In this document: positions 29,597-37,317 of the stretch, in pieces
Layout: every line of letters begins with the position of its first letter
How positions within the stretch are numbered: position 1 is the first letter of the stretch
NCBI GenBank assembly: GCA_009692395.1
Contig: SHZG01000004.1
Span: 1 to 37,317 of the forward strand
Direction: 5' to 3'
From: Methylococcales bacterium
GTDB lineage: Bacteria > Pseudomonadota > Gammaproteobacteria > Methylococcales > Methylomonadaceae
Length of the DNA: 37,317 bases
Notes under the pieces: generated by a model
What the model was told of the DNA's origin: nothing
Database searches by the model: none
The model's input: only the letters and a program-made list of their open reading frames with translations
Translations under genes and position numbers: made by a program

Positions 29597-30922
29597 CTAA
29601 CGCCGATTACGTCTGCGCCAAACAAAAAAGCCTGTCACCAGTAATAACACAGGCACAATAATTAAAAAGCCAAAGCTCAGCACTGCAATCGCGGTTGGAC
29701 TTAATTGTAAATTCCCATCGGGTGTCGTTGTAGAGGGAATATCAATAAATTTATCATCATGAATCAGCCAGTTCACTAGCCTTAAACCCATGTCTAAATT
29801 GCCAACATTGCCGATATAAGTATTCGATAAAAAGTCGCCATCACCCACCACGACAATACGCTGTTCGGTATTTTTAATCGGTCGAGTTAACGCGTAAGCA
29901 AAATTTAACGGCCCTGATCGCTCAACACTGCCTGCATCAAAGCGGATTTTTCCTGATACCACCTCTGTTTCTGTCCACGACTGTTTAGCACTACTCAATA
30001 AGGCTTCTGCTTTAAATGGACTGGTTAAAGCTGAATCCAAGGCGGCAGTCACAGGATAGACAGTGATAGTCTGAAAACCTTTAGTAATCGGATGCTTAGT
30101 ATATTCGCTTGCCAATACAAAACTAGGGTCATCAATGCCATACAGCTTGGATTGTCCATCAACTAAAACACCCGCTAATACACGAATACCTAACCAATCC
30201 AACACAGGATTTAGATGGGTATTATTAGGATCAGTCAGTAATAACAGATTGCCACCGTTGTCGATATATTGCTTAATGAGCGTCAATTCACCTGCCATTA
30301 ACGGCACAGCAGGTGCGGAAATCACCAGTAACTTAGAATGATCAGGAATTGCCTGCACAGTCGCTAGATTAAGTGGTTGGGCTTTAATTTTATGCTGATC
30401 CAAGGCTTTACCAAACGAGCCAAAATCACAATTAGCGATACCCTTGGCAGCCCGTTCACCATGCCCAGTTAAAAACGATACCCAACGTTCATTGGCATTC
30501 GCCAGTTGCAATAAGGCGTTAGTTAATGACGCTTCATCCATAAAAATTAAGCGTTCAATACGGCCTTGATAATCGATAAGAATGCCGCCTTCTGAACCGA
30601 TACTCAACTCACGGGTTTTTTCAGGGATAGAGGCAGGATCAATAAACGTTAAACTCACATCGGCTTTGTACTCACTATAACGCGCCACGAGTTGTTCACT
30701 TTGCCGCCGAATGGCCGCATCTTTTTTCAGGTACGCAGTAATTTGTACTTTATCAGACAGATTGGCTAATACTTTTTGCGAGGCTTCAGAGAGCGTATTA
30801 CTGGCATTACTGGTAATGTCAATTTGTTCACTAACCCGCTGTGTTAATGCCGCTAAGCCAGCTATTAAGGCTATGAATGCCCAGGTAAGCAGCGTATTTT
30901 TTAAGCGTGCTGGTAATTTCAT
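29597..30922 (-). CDS. Gld-type ABC transporter auxiliary protein (GldG-like)
   Basis: Periplasmic GldG/DUF4350-like domain with flanking TMs; overlaps the ABC permease gene. Confidence 0.8.
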   Translation of the reverse strand: MKLPARLKNTLLTWAFIALIAGLAALTQRVSEQIDITSNASNTLSEASQKVLANLSDKVQITAYLKKDAAIRRQSEQLVARYSEYKADVSLTFIDPASIPEKTRELSIGSEGGILIDYQGRIERLIFMDEASLTNALLQLANANERWVSFLTGHGERAAKGIANCDFGSFGKALDQHKIKAQPLNLATVQAIPDHSKLLVISAPAVPLMAGELTLIKQYIDNGGNLLLLTDPNNTHLNPVLDWLGIRVLAGVLVDGQSKLYGIDDPSFVLASEYTKHPITKGFQTITVYPVTAALDSALTSPFKAEALLSSAKQSWTETEVVSGKIRFDAGSVERSGPLNFAYALTRPIKNTEQRIVVVGDGDFLSNTYIGNVGNLDMGLRLVNWLIHDDKFIDIPSTTTPDGNLQLSPTAIAVLSFGFLIIVPVLLLVTGFFVWRRRNRR

Positions 30923-31671
30923 AGCCGCTCCTTGTCCAAACGGCGAATGCTGAGCAGTAGAAACAGGCTAATAAACAGGAAAAAATAGCTAATGTCAGCG
31001 GTATTAATTAGCCCGCTTTGAATGTTCTGAAAATGCCTGAGTATCGACAAATACGCCAACAACTCACTGTGTTTATCGGCTAAACCTGCCGACCAATCCA
31101 AAATCCACAGCACAAATAAGCCACCAAACGCGCCCATTGCTGCCACTGTCGGATGACTCGCCACACAGGACATGAATAAGCCGATGGATGCAAACGCACT
31201 AACTAATAATAATAACGCCAGTAAATTGGCAAACAATTTACCAAAATCCAGCGAGCCACCAATCAGTAACGATAAGGGCATCAGCGTAATCAGCCCGACA
31301 ATCAGGGCTAATAAACCTACACTGCCTAAGTATTTTCCGATGATAATCTCTGCATTAGACAGTGGCGCGGACAGTAACAGTGTCAGAGTTTTATGACGAC
31401 GTTCTTCACAAATTAACCGCATCGTTAATAGCGGAGTAACCAATAACAAAATAATCCCTGCGTTACCAAACAAGGGCGTAACCGTTATATCGGTCAAGCT
31501 AGGCGCGTTGTCCATCGTCGCCAATTGCGGTTGTAGCATGGTGAAATTTTCTACCTGCGTTAAAAATAAAAACGCCAATATGAATTGCAAAATGGCTAAA
31601 ATTGTCCACGCTAAAGGGGATAAAAATAGGGTTTTAAATTCACGGGCAGCAATGATTAAAATTAGGTGCAT
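30919..31671 (-). CDS. ABC transporter permease (ABC-2 type, GldF-like)
   Basis: MRLICEERRHKTLTLLLSAPLSNAEIIIGKYLG. Confidence 0.85.
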   Translation of the reverse strand: MHLILIIAAREFKTLFLSPLAWTILAILQFILAFLFLTQVENFTMLQPQLATMDNAPSLTDITVTPLFGNAGIILLLVTPLLTMRLICEERRHKTLTLLLSAPLSNAEIIIGKYLGSVGLLALIVGLITLMPLSLLIGGSLDFGKLFANLLALLLLVSAFASIGLFMSCVASHPTVAAMGAFGGLFVLWILDWSAGLADKHSELLAYLSILRHFQNIQSGLINTADISYFFLFISLFLLLSIRRLDKERL

Positions 31672-31694
31672 AGGTCACCAAGAAATTAAGAACG

Positions 31695-31727
31695 AGACCT
31701 GCGAGGTTTTAAAAACCTCGCAGGTCT
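31695..31727. repeat. 33 nt near-perfect palindrome agacctgcgaggtttt-a-aaaacctcgcaggtct
   Basis: 16 bp perfect arms; related copies at 35287-35311 and 37097-37129. Confidence 0.9.
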
Positions 31728-31745
31728 TTGTGAACGGTTGAAGCC

Positions 31746-32477
31746 TCATAAATCCTCCGCTAACGGCGTTTGCATAAGCTCAATAAAAATAGCTTCCAGT
31801 GATTTTTCCGCAGGTAGCTCCTCAATCCGCGCACTCAACACACAAGCCCCTTGCCGAATAATCAGCACATCAGTACACAACTCTTCGACTTCTGACAAAA
31901 TATGCGTGGAAAAAATAACCCCGTGTTCTTGCCCTAACTCGCGTATCAAATGACGAATTTCTATGATTTGTAACGGATCAAGCCCCACAGTCGGCTCATC
32001 GAGAATAATCACATCGGGATTATGTACAATGGCTTGAGCAATACCAATGCGTTGCTGATAACCTTTAGATAGATTAGCAATCAGACGGTCGGCAACATCG
32101 GTTAAGCCACAACGGGTTTCAGCTAGTGTCACTGCGGTGGTGATGTCCGCTTTAGGTACACCATGCAGTTGAGCGCAATAACGTAAAAACTCATTAACAC
32201 TGAGTTCTTTATACAGTGGCGGCGTATCAGGCACATAACCTAAACTGCGTTTAGCTAATTTAGCTTGTGTTTGCATATCAAAACCGTTGATATGAATCGC
32301 GCCACTGCTGGGCGCGAGATTGCCGCATAGCATTTGCAAAGTGGTGGTTTTGCCCGCGCCATTAACGCCTAAAAAGCCGATTATCTGCCCTTTTTTCAAT
32401 TCAAAACTGACATTATTAACGGCACACTGTTTGCCGTAATAACGGGTGAGTTGCTTGGCATTGATTAAAGTTGTCAT
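31746..32477 (-). CDS. ABC transporter ATP-binding protein (GldA-like)
   Basis: Walker A GVNGAGKTT, LSKGYQQRIGIAQA, ILDEPTVGLDP; ATG at 32477 (MTTLINAKQ). Confidence 0.9.
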   Translation of the reverse strand: MTTLINAKQLTRYYGKQCAVNNVSFELKKGQIIGFLGVNGAGKTTTLQMLCGNLAPSSGAIHINGFDMQTQAKLAKRSLGYVPDTPPLYKELSVNEFLRYCAQLHGVPKADITTAVTLAETRCGLTDVADRLIANLSKGYQQRIGIAQAIVHNPDVIILDEPTVGLDPLQIIEIRHLIRELGQEHGVIFSTHILSEVEELCTDVLIIRQGACVLSARIEELPAEKSLEAIFIELMQTPLAEDL

Positions 32478-33103
32478 TACCGTATCTGTTTTAATAACTG
32501 CTCTAATTCGGCTTGCATTTTTTTCCGCGCAAACAAAAACTTCCAGCGTGTTCCGCCGCATTGTTTCCATAACAACGCTGAACGAATACCCGCTAACAAA
32601 CACGCACGGATTTTATTAGCAATATCGGCTCTCTCTAAATAATCAGAGTCGCCGTTTACCATAATACGCGGCTGCAAGGTACTCAATGTTTCCTGATAGA
32701 CATTCCCCAGATTGGCAAATACATTTTCATGCAATAAACCAAATTGATCGGCTTGGATTTGCACTTTAACAATACCTGCTTGAATGGTTTTCAGCATTTG
32801 CGGTTCTTGCGCTATGCGATTTTCTAAAAAAACCAAAGACGCACAATAACGCGCTTGCTGTGGCTCGGCGATTTTATAACCTGTCATCTGCTCGCTTAGT
32901 TGTTCTAAGCCCAGTTTTAAATTAGTCAGCCCGCCATAAATATCCAACACACTGTCAGAATCTATTTTTAAAATACTGGTCATACTGGATTCTAGTGCGA
33001 CAGGCTCAGCTTTTCCCGTGGAAGCGAGTTGCTGAACTAAAGCGGCGGCTTGGGCGATGCCTGCTAAGGCGATGGTTTGATTGGTTAGGGTTTTAAGTTG
33101 CAT
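32477..33103 (-). CDS. hflD: High frequency lysogenization protein HflD homologue
   Basis: TNQTIALAGIAQAAALVQQLA; KIRACLLAGIRSALLWKQCGGTRWKFLFARKKM. Confidence 0.92.
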   Translation of the reverse strand: MQLKTLTNQTIALAGIAQAAALVQQLASTGKAEPVALESSMTSILKIDSDSVLDIYGGLTNLKLGLEQLSEQMTGYKIAEPQQARYCASLVFLENRIAQEPQMLKTIQAGIVKVQIQADQFGLLHENVFANLGNVYQETLSTLQPRIMVNGDSDYLERADIANKIRACLLAGIRSALLWKQCGGTRWKFLFARKKMQAELEQLLKQIR

Positions 33104-33139
33104 AGAATCTCGATTAAAACTTGTTGATTGCTTAAACTC

Positions 33140-33159
33140 GGTGCAGATAAATCTGCACC
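33140..33159. repeat. Palindromic repeat ggtgcagat-aa-atctgcacc
   Basis: 9 bp perfect arms followed by tacattttatgcg; related to 24326-24352. Confidence 0.7.
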
Positions 33160-33229
33160 TACATTTTATGCGTAATTAATACAATTAGGATGGCCTGAGG
33201 TACGAAGCCAATCAATCGCAACAGATGGG

Positions 33230-34276
33230 CTATTTCCAATCTTCATGAGCCAGTTTGTGATAACCACGTTTTTCTATAAATTGCAGAAACTCTTTTTTAT
33301 CCGTTGTTGGAAATTCAACTTGTATTTCATCCGATAATTTTTTTAACATCATATCGCCAATTGAATCTGCAAATTTACCGCGTAGGGCTTTTTCATACCA
33401 TCGCAGTAAATCGCTTTCAGTGACTATGCTTTGGATTTTCGACTTCCAACCCAGTTGATTAAGCAAGGAAATGATGATTTTCTGCTCCGTATCTTTGCAT
33501 ACAATAACAATACGGTCGGCTGATACCGATGAAACGATGTTTTCTGCCAACTCTTCCGTTAAAGACAGATGTTTGATTTGTATCGCTAGACCAAAATTCG
33601 CCCCACGGTCAGCGGCATTGGTAACGCCAACACGGTTTATTCTGGCTTTAAGATTTATTGTCGTTTGCGCTGGAGTCAGTTGAATAACGCTTTTCGCAAA
33701 ATCGGAAAATTCGTTGAGAATATCAGTTTTATCAGGATTTATGCTAACGGCAACTGAAATTTCAAGTGCCTCAACTAGCGTGGCGAATAAAGCATAAACA
33801 ATAATTTCATACACCTTGTCGATACTTTGGCGTAATCCTGCTTCATGCCAAAATAGTGCCAAAAATTCGTCCAGTTTAAAGTTGCTTTTATCGTGTGTTA
33901 CACAATAATCCAAACCTGTAGTCATTTGATTAAAACGCTGTAGAAACTTGCGATAAATATAGGCTTCAACGATACCGTTTGTCGCTCTATTTTCTTTGCC
34001 AAGTATGTCTAAAACAGCGGGCGGAACGGCATTATCGTTAAAAACATCATCTTGATAACGTGCTGATGAGGTACTGGTTCTGCCTAAAAATTGAATACAA
34101 ATTACGTCGTGCCACTTTTTTGATTTTGTGCGATACGTTGTCAAATCTGAAAGTGTAATGTCTTGTTCTATTCGGTCACGATAAAGAATTTCAGCGATTT
34201 GTATGGATTTATCAAGATGCACCCGCGCTTTATCAATCACTTTATCTAATGCTTGTTTAGCTTCTACAGTATTCAT
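33230..34276 (-). CDS. Type II restriction endonuclease, HaeII-like (predicted)
   Basis: Directly coupled (4 nt overlap) to a C5 methyltransferase; sequence (HLDKSIQIAEILYRDR, GRTSTSSARYQDD) resembles HaeII-family enzymes from memory. Confidence 0.6.
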   Translation of the reverse strand: MNTVEAKQALDKVIDKARVHLDKSIQIAEILYRDRIEQDITLSDLTTYRTKSKKWHDVICIQFLGRTSTSSARYQDDVFNDNAVPPAVLDILGKENRATNGIVEAYIYRKFLQRFNQMTTGLDYCVTHDKSNFKLDEFLALFWHEAGLRQSIDKVYEIIVYALFATLVEALEISVAVSINPDKTDILNEFSDFAKSVIQLTPAQTTINLKARINRVGVTNAADRGANFGLAIQIKHLSLTEELAENIVSSVSADRIVIVCKDTEQKIIISLLNQLGWKSKIQSIVTESDLLRWYEKALRGKFADSIGDMMLKKLSDEIQVEFPTTDKKEFLQFIEKRGYHKLAHEDWK

Positions 34277-35232
34277 ACTTCTAATTCAGGTAAGCGTAAT
34301 TGTGTTAGTTGTGCTTTAAAAGCCTTTTGTGCCTGTAACGCTTTTATCATTTCACCCGCTATCGCTTTAATCACAGGCACAGATACTGAATTACCTGCCA
34401 CTTTGCGTACACCTGAATAAGGCAACACAATTTTAAAATCATCAGGGAAACCTTGTAAGCGTAGCATTTCTCTAGCCGTTAAACGTCGCACACCATTAAC
34501 TACCAGATAGTTATAACTGCCGCCTGCTCTTAACGCGCACGAATAAGGCAATGCTGAAATATTACCGCCAATATTTTCATGCCATATTGACGGAAACGGT
34601 GGCGTTCCTTTTACGGCATTCAAGCGTTTTTGTTTGATAGTTTCAGACAGAAAATAACTAGGCTCAATAGCACCATCATTTTCTAATAGTTCGCTTAACG
34701 GTTGGTAATAACCTAACGGTGTTGGAAAATCAAAATGTACGGGTTGTAAAAAACCAACAATATAAATGCGCTCACGTTTTTGTGGTAAGCCAAAAGCTAA
34801 CGAATTAAATACACGGCTATAAACGGTATAGCCTAGATTTTTTAATTTTTCCAATATCACTGTAAATGTTTGACTATTATCGTGTGTCATTAGACGTTTG
34901 ACATTTTCTAATAAGAAAGCACGCGGTTTTTTAATTTCTAATATTTTTTCAATACTAAAAAATAATGTGCCGCGTGTATCGGCAAAACCTAAACCTTTGC
35001 CTGCAATACTAAACGGCTGACAAGGAAAACCCGCTAATAAAATATCGTGATTAGGAATATCACTAGGTGCAATTAAATTAATATCACCGTGTGGTATGTC
35101 ACCAAAATTGGCAGCATACATTTTTTGTGCATCGTTATCCCATTCAGAGGAAAACACATTTTCACAGCCGTGTGTTTCAAATCCTAAACGGATTCCGCCG
35201 ATGCCTGCAAATAAATCAATAGTTTTGTACAT
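34273..35232 (-). CDS. DNA (cytosine-5-)-methyltransferase
   Basis: Motif I DLFAGIGGIRLGFE, IV GFPCQPFSIAG, VI ENVKRL, VIII RERIYIVGF, X GNSVSVPVI. Confidence 0.95.
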   Translation of the reverse strand: MYKTIDLFAGIGGIRLGFETHGCENVFSSEWDNDAQKMYAANFGDIPHGDINLIAPSDIPNHDILLAGFPCQPFSIAGKGLGFADTRGTLFFSIEKILEIKKPRAFLLENVKRLMTHDNSQTFTVILEKLKNLGYTVYSRVFNSLAFGLPQKRERIYIVGFLQPVHFDFPTPLGYYQPLSELLENDGAIEPSYFLSETIKQKRLNAVKGTPPFPSIWHENIGGNISALPYSCALRAGGSYNYLVVNGVRRLTAREMLRLQGFPDDFKIVLPYSGVRKVAGNSVSVPVIKAIAGEMIKALQAQKAFKAQLTQLRLPELEV

Positions 35233-35286
35233 TATGTTTTTATCAGAAAAATACGAGCTTTATTAGTATTAAATCCAGAAATACAT

Positions 35287-35311
35287 CTGCGAGGTCTTTG
35301 AGACCTCGCAG
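35287..35311. repeat. Palindrome ctgcgaggtct-ttg-agacctcgcag
   Basis: 11 bp perfect arms; variant of 31695-31727. Confidence 0.85.
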
Positions 35312-35325
35312 GTTTGAATGAAACA

Positions 35326-36990
35326 TTAATCCTTAACCCAACCGTCTCTCAATGTCACAGTGCGATTAAATACCAACTTACCATCGACACTATCAACCGC
35401 ATCTAAATAAAAATAACCCGTGCGTTCAAACTGATAACGGTTATCCACACTGGCAGCCGCTAAACTGGCTTCAACGCGGCAAGCACTCAACACTTCTAAA
35501 GAATCGTGATTAATAACATCCAAGAAGTTTTCTTCGCTATCAGGTTGCGGCACGGTGAATAAACGACTGTATAAACGGATTTCAGCAGGTTGAGAATGTG
35601 CTTCTGAGACCCAATGAATCACGCCTTTGACTTTGCGTCCTTCGGGGTTTTTGCCTAAGGTTTCCGTGTCATAAGAACAACGTAATTCAATAATCTTGCC
35701 GTCTGCGTCTTTGATAACTGCATCACAACGCATCACATAAGAACCGCGTAAGCGAACTTCGCCGCCTTCAATCAGTCGTTTGTATTTTGGTGGTGGGATT
35801 TCAGAAAAATCATCCTGTTCAATCAGAATGACTTTAGAAAACGGCACAATACGTTTGCCGAGTTCATGACGTTGCGGATGATTGCTGACCTCTAGCTCCT
35901 CAATACAATCATCGGGATAATTAGTAATCACCACGCGCAAAGGTTGCAACACCGCCATTGCCCGCAAGGCGTTTTCGTTTAAATCTTCGCGTATGCAGTA
36001 TTCCAACACGCCCATTTCTATCCACGAATTTTGTTTAGTCACGCCGATGCGTTCACAAAAATCACGGATAGCTTTAGGGGTAAAACCCGCACGGCGTAAC
36101 CCTGCAATCGTGGGCATACGCGGATCATCCCAACCGTTGACGTGTTTTTCCATCACGAGTTGGTTTAATTTACGTTTGCTGACAATGGTGTATTCCAATT
36201 GCAAACGGGCAAATTCAATTTGTTGTGGATGACAAGCAATGTCGATGTTATCCAATACCCAATCATACAATGGGCGGTGGTCTTCAAATTCTAAAGTACA
36301 TAAAGAATGGGTAATGCCTTCGAGTGCGTCAGAAATACAGTGCGTGTAATCGTACATCGGATAAATACACCACGCATCGCCTGTGCGGTGATGATGCACA
36401 CGGCGAATACGATACAGCGCGGGATCACGCATATTAATATTCGGTGATGCCATGTCGATTTTAGCGCGTAATACATACTGACCATCGGCGAATTCACCTG
36501 CTCGCATTCGTGTGAATAAATCCAGACTTTCTGCAATGGGGCGGTTACGGTTGGGGCTGTCTTGCCCTGCTTCGGTCAATGTGCCACGCAGAGTACGCAT
36601 TTGTTCAGCGGTTAAATTATCAATATAAGCCAAGTCCTTTTCAATCAACTGCACTGCATATTGATACAGCTGTTCAAAATAATCTGAGGCATGATACAAA
36701 CCTGACCATTGAAAACCTAGCCACTGCACATCACGCTCGATGGATTCCATGTATTCGATGCTTTCTTTTTCGGGATTAGTATCGTCAAAACGCAGATTAC
36801 AAGTGCCGTTGTTTTCGATAGCGGTGCCAAAATTTAAACAAATGGATTTTGCATGACCGATATGCAGATAACCATTGGGTTCAGGCGGAAAACGCGTGGC
36901 AACGTTGCCGTTATGTTTGTTGGTTTTTAAATCATTGGCGATGATTTGGCGAATAAAATTGGCAGGCAAGTTAGTTTCGTTGGTAGACAT
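35326..36990 (-). CDS. glnS: Glutaminyl-tRNA synthetase
   Basis: [53 protein letters not shown]. Confidence 0.97.
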   Translation of the reverse strand: MSTNETNLPANFIRQIIANDLKTNKHNGNVATRFPPEPNGYLHIGHAKSICLNFGTAIENNGTCNLRFDDTNPEKESIEYMESIERDVQWLGFQWSGLYHASDYFEQLYQYAVQLIEKDLAYIDNLTAEQMRTLRGTLTEAGQDSPNRNRPIAESLDLFTRMRAGEFADGQYVLRAKIDMASPNINMRDPALYRIRRVHHHRTGDAWCIYPMYDYTHCISDALEGITHSLCTLEFEDHRPLYDWVLDNIDIACHPQQIEFARLQLEYTIVSKRKLNQLVMEKHVNGWDDPRMPTIAGLRRAGFTPKAIRDFCERIGVTKQNSWIEMGVLEYCIREDLNENALRAMAVLQPLRVVITNYPDDCIEELEVSNHPQRHELGKRIVPFSKVILIEQDDFSEIPPPKYKRLIEGGEVRLRGSYVMRCDAVIKDADGKIIELRCSYDTETLGKNPEGRKVKGVIHWVSEAHSQPAEIRLYSRLFTVPQPDSEENFLDVINHDSLEVLSACRVEASLAAASVDNRYQFERTGYFYLDAVDSVDGKLVFNRTVTLRDGWVKD

Positions 36991-37096
36991 GAAATTTTTT
37001 TAAATGTAATGAAGGAGTCAGCGGCAAAAGCGCGATATTTGAACAACTGCGATTATACCCTGCACGGTCAAGGTTTTGAAAAAGTGATTTGAGTGT

Positions 37097-37129
37097 AGAC
37101 CTGCAAGGTTTTAAAAACCGCCGAGGTCT
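37097..37129. repeat. Diverged copy of the 33 nt palindrome
   Basis: agacctgcaaggttttaaaaaccgccgaggtct. Confidence 0.7.
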
Positions 37130-37170
37130 GAGTCTAAAAGTGGTTTTATGCACAGAAAGAATCAATGACT

Positions 37171-37189
37171 GGTAGTGGGTTAAATCTGT
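37171..37189. repeat. Putative IS terminal inverted repeat (ggtagtgggttaaatctgt)
   Basis: Exact reverse complement of 250-268; 73 nt upstream of an InsA-like start. Confidence 0.6.
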
Positions 37190-37243
37190 GATGATAGATT
37201 AAAATCACGGGCAGAATAAAATCACACTTACCTAAAAGACCTT

Positions 37244-37317
37244 ATGAGCTGCTACCAAGAAATCACCTGTCCATTCTGTAAAAGTAACCAGATTGGCAAG
37301 TCAGGACGCAATGCAAC
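37244..37317 (+). mobile_element. IS1-type InsA-like N-terminus (truncated by window end)
   Basis: MSCYQEITCPFCKSNQIGKSGRNA: CPxC zinc-finger N-terminus typical of InsA-like IS ORFs. Confidence 0.65.

Noticed and set aside
29597-32477. Gld-type ABC transporter as evidence of gliding motility
   Set aside because: This three-gene set is common in non-gliding proteobacteria; no other gliding genes are present.
24326-37129. Possible CRISPR array from repeated palindromes
   Set aside because: Copies are kilobases apart, not regularly spaced, and no cas genes are present.

Overview
This 37.3 kb gammaproteobacterial chromosomal window is mostly well-packed housekeeping genes. From left to right: speA; the LPS/sigma-54 operon kdsD-kdsC-lptC-lptA-lptB-rpoN-hpf-rapZ; alr-dnaB; mtaB; a small accessory stretch at 12.4-15.9 kb; pip; clpS-clpA; infA; queA; tRNA-Leu(CAA); an ICMT-like methyltransferase, an arylsulfotransferase-like propeller protein and waaF; a YajR-like MFS transporter; a PAS-GGDEF-EAL protein; a Gld-type ABC transporter; hflD; a type II restriction-modification pair; and glnS. 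Insertion-sequence remnants lie at both window edges. The most notable observations are: (1) a HaeII-like RM pair in a window where I found no RGCGCY hexamer by eye, although GCGC occurs well over 100 times; (2) three in-frame nonsense codons (TAA, TAG, TAA) with no frameshift, interrupting a DnaJ-domain gene and a NodU/CmcH-type carbamoyltransferase gene within about 1.7 kb; (3) several dispersed palindromic repeat families, one with a compensatory base-pair change and one apparently overlapping the 3' end of waaF; (4) a 54+54 nt inverted-repeat, MITE-like structure at 25.87-26.10 kb; (5) a 19 bp perfect inverted match between the two IS-like ends that flank the window. All calls come from reading the sequence and from family knowledge; no searches were run.
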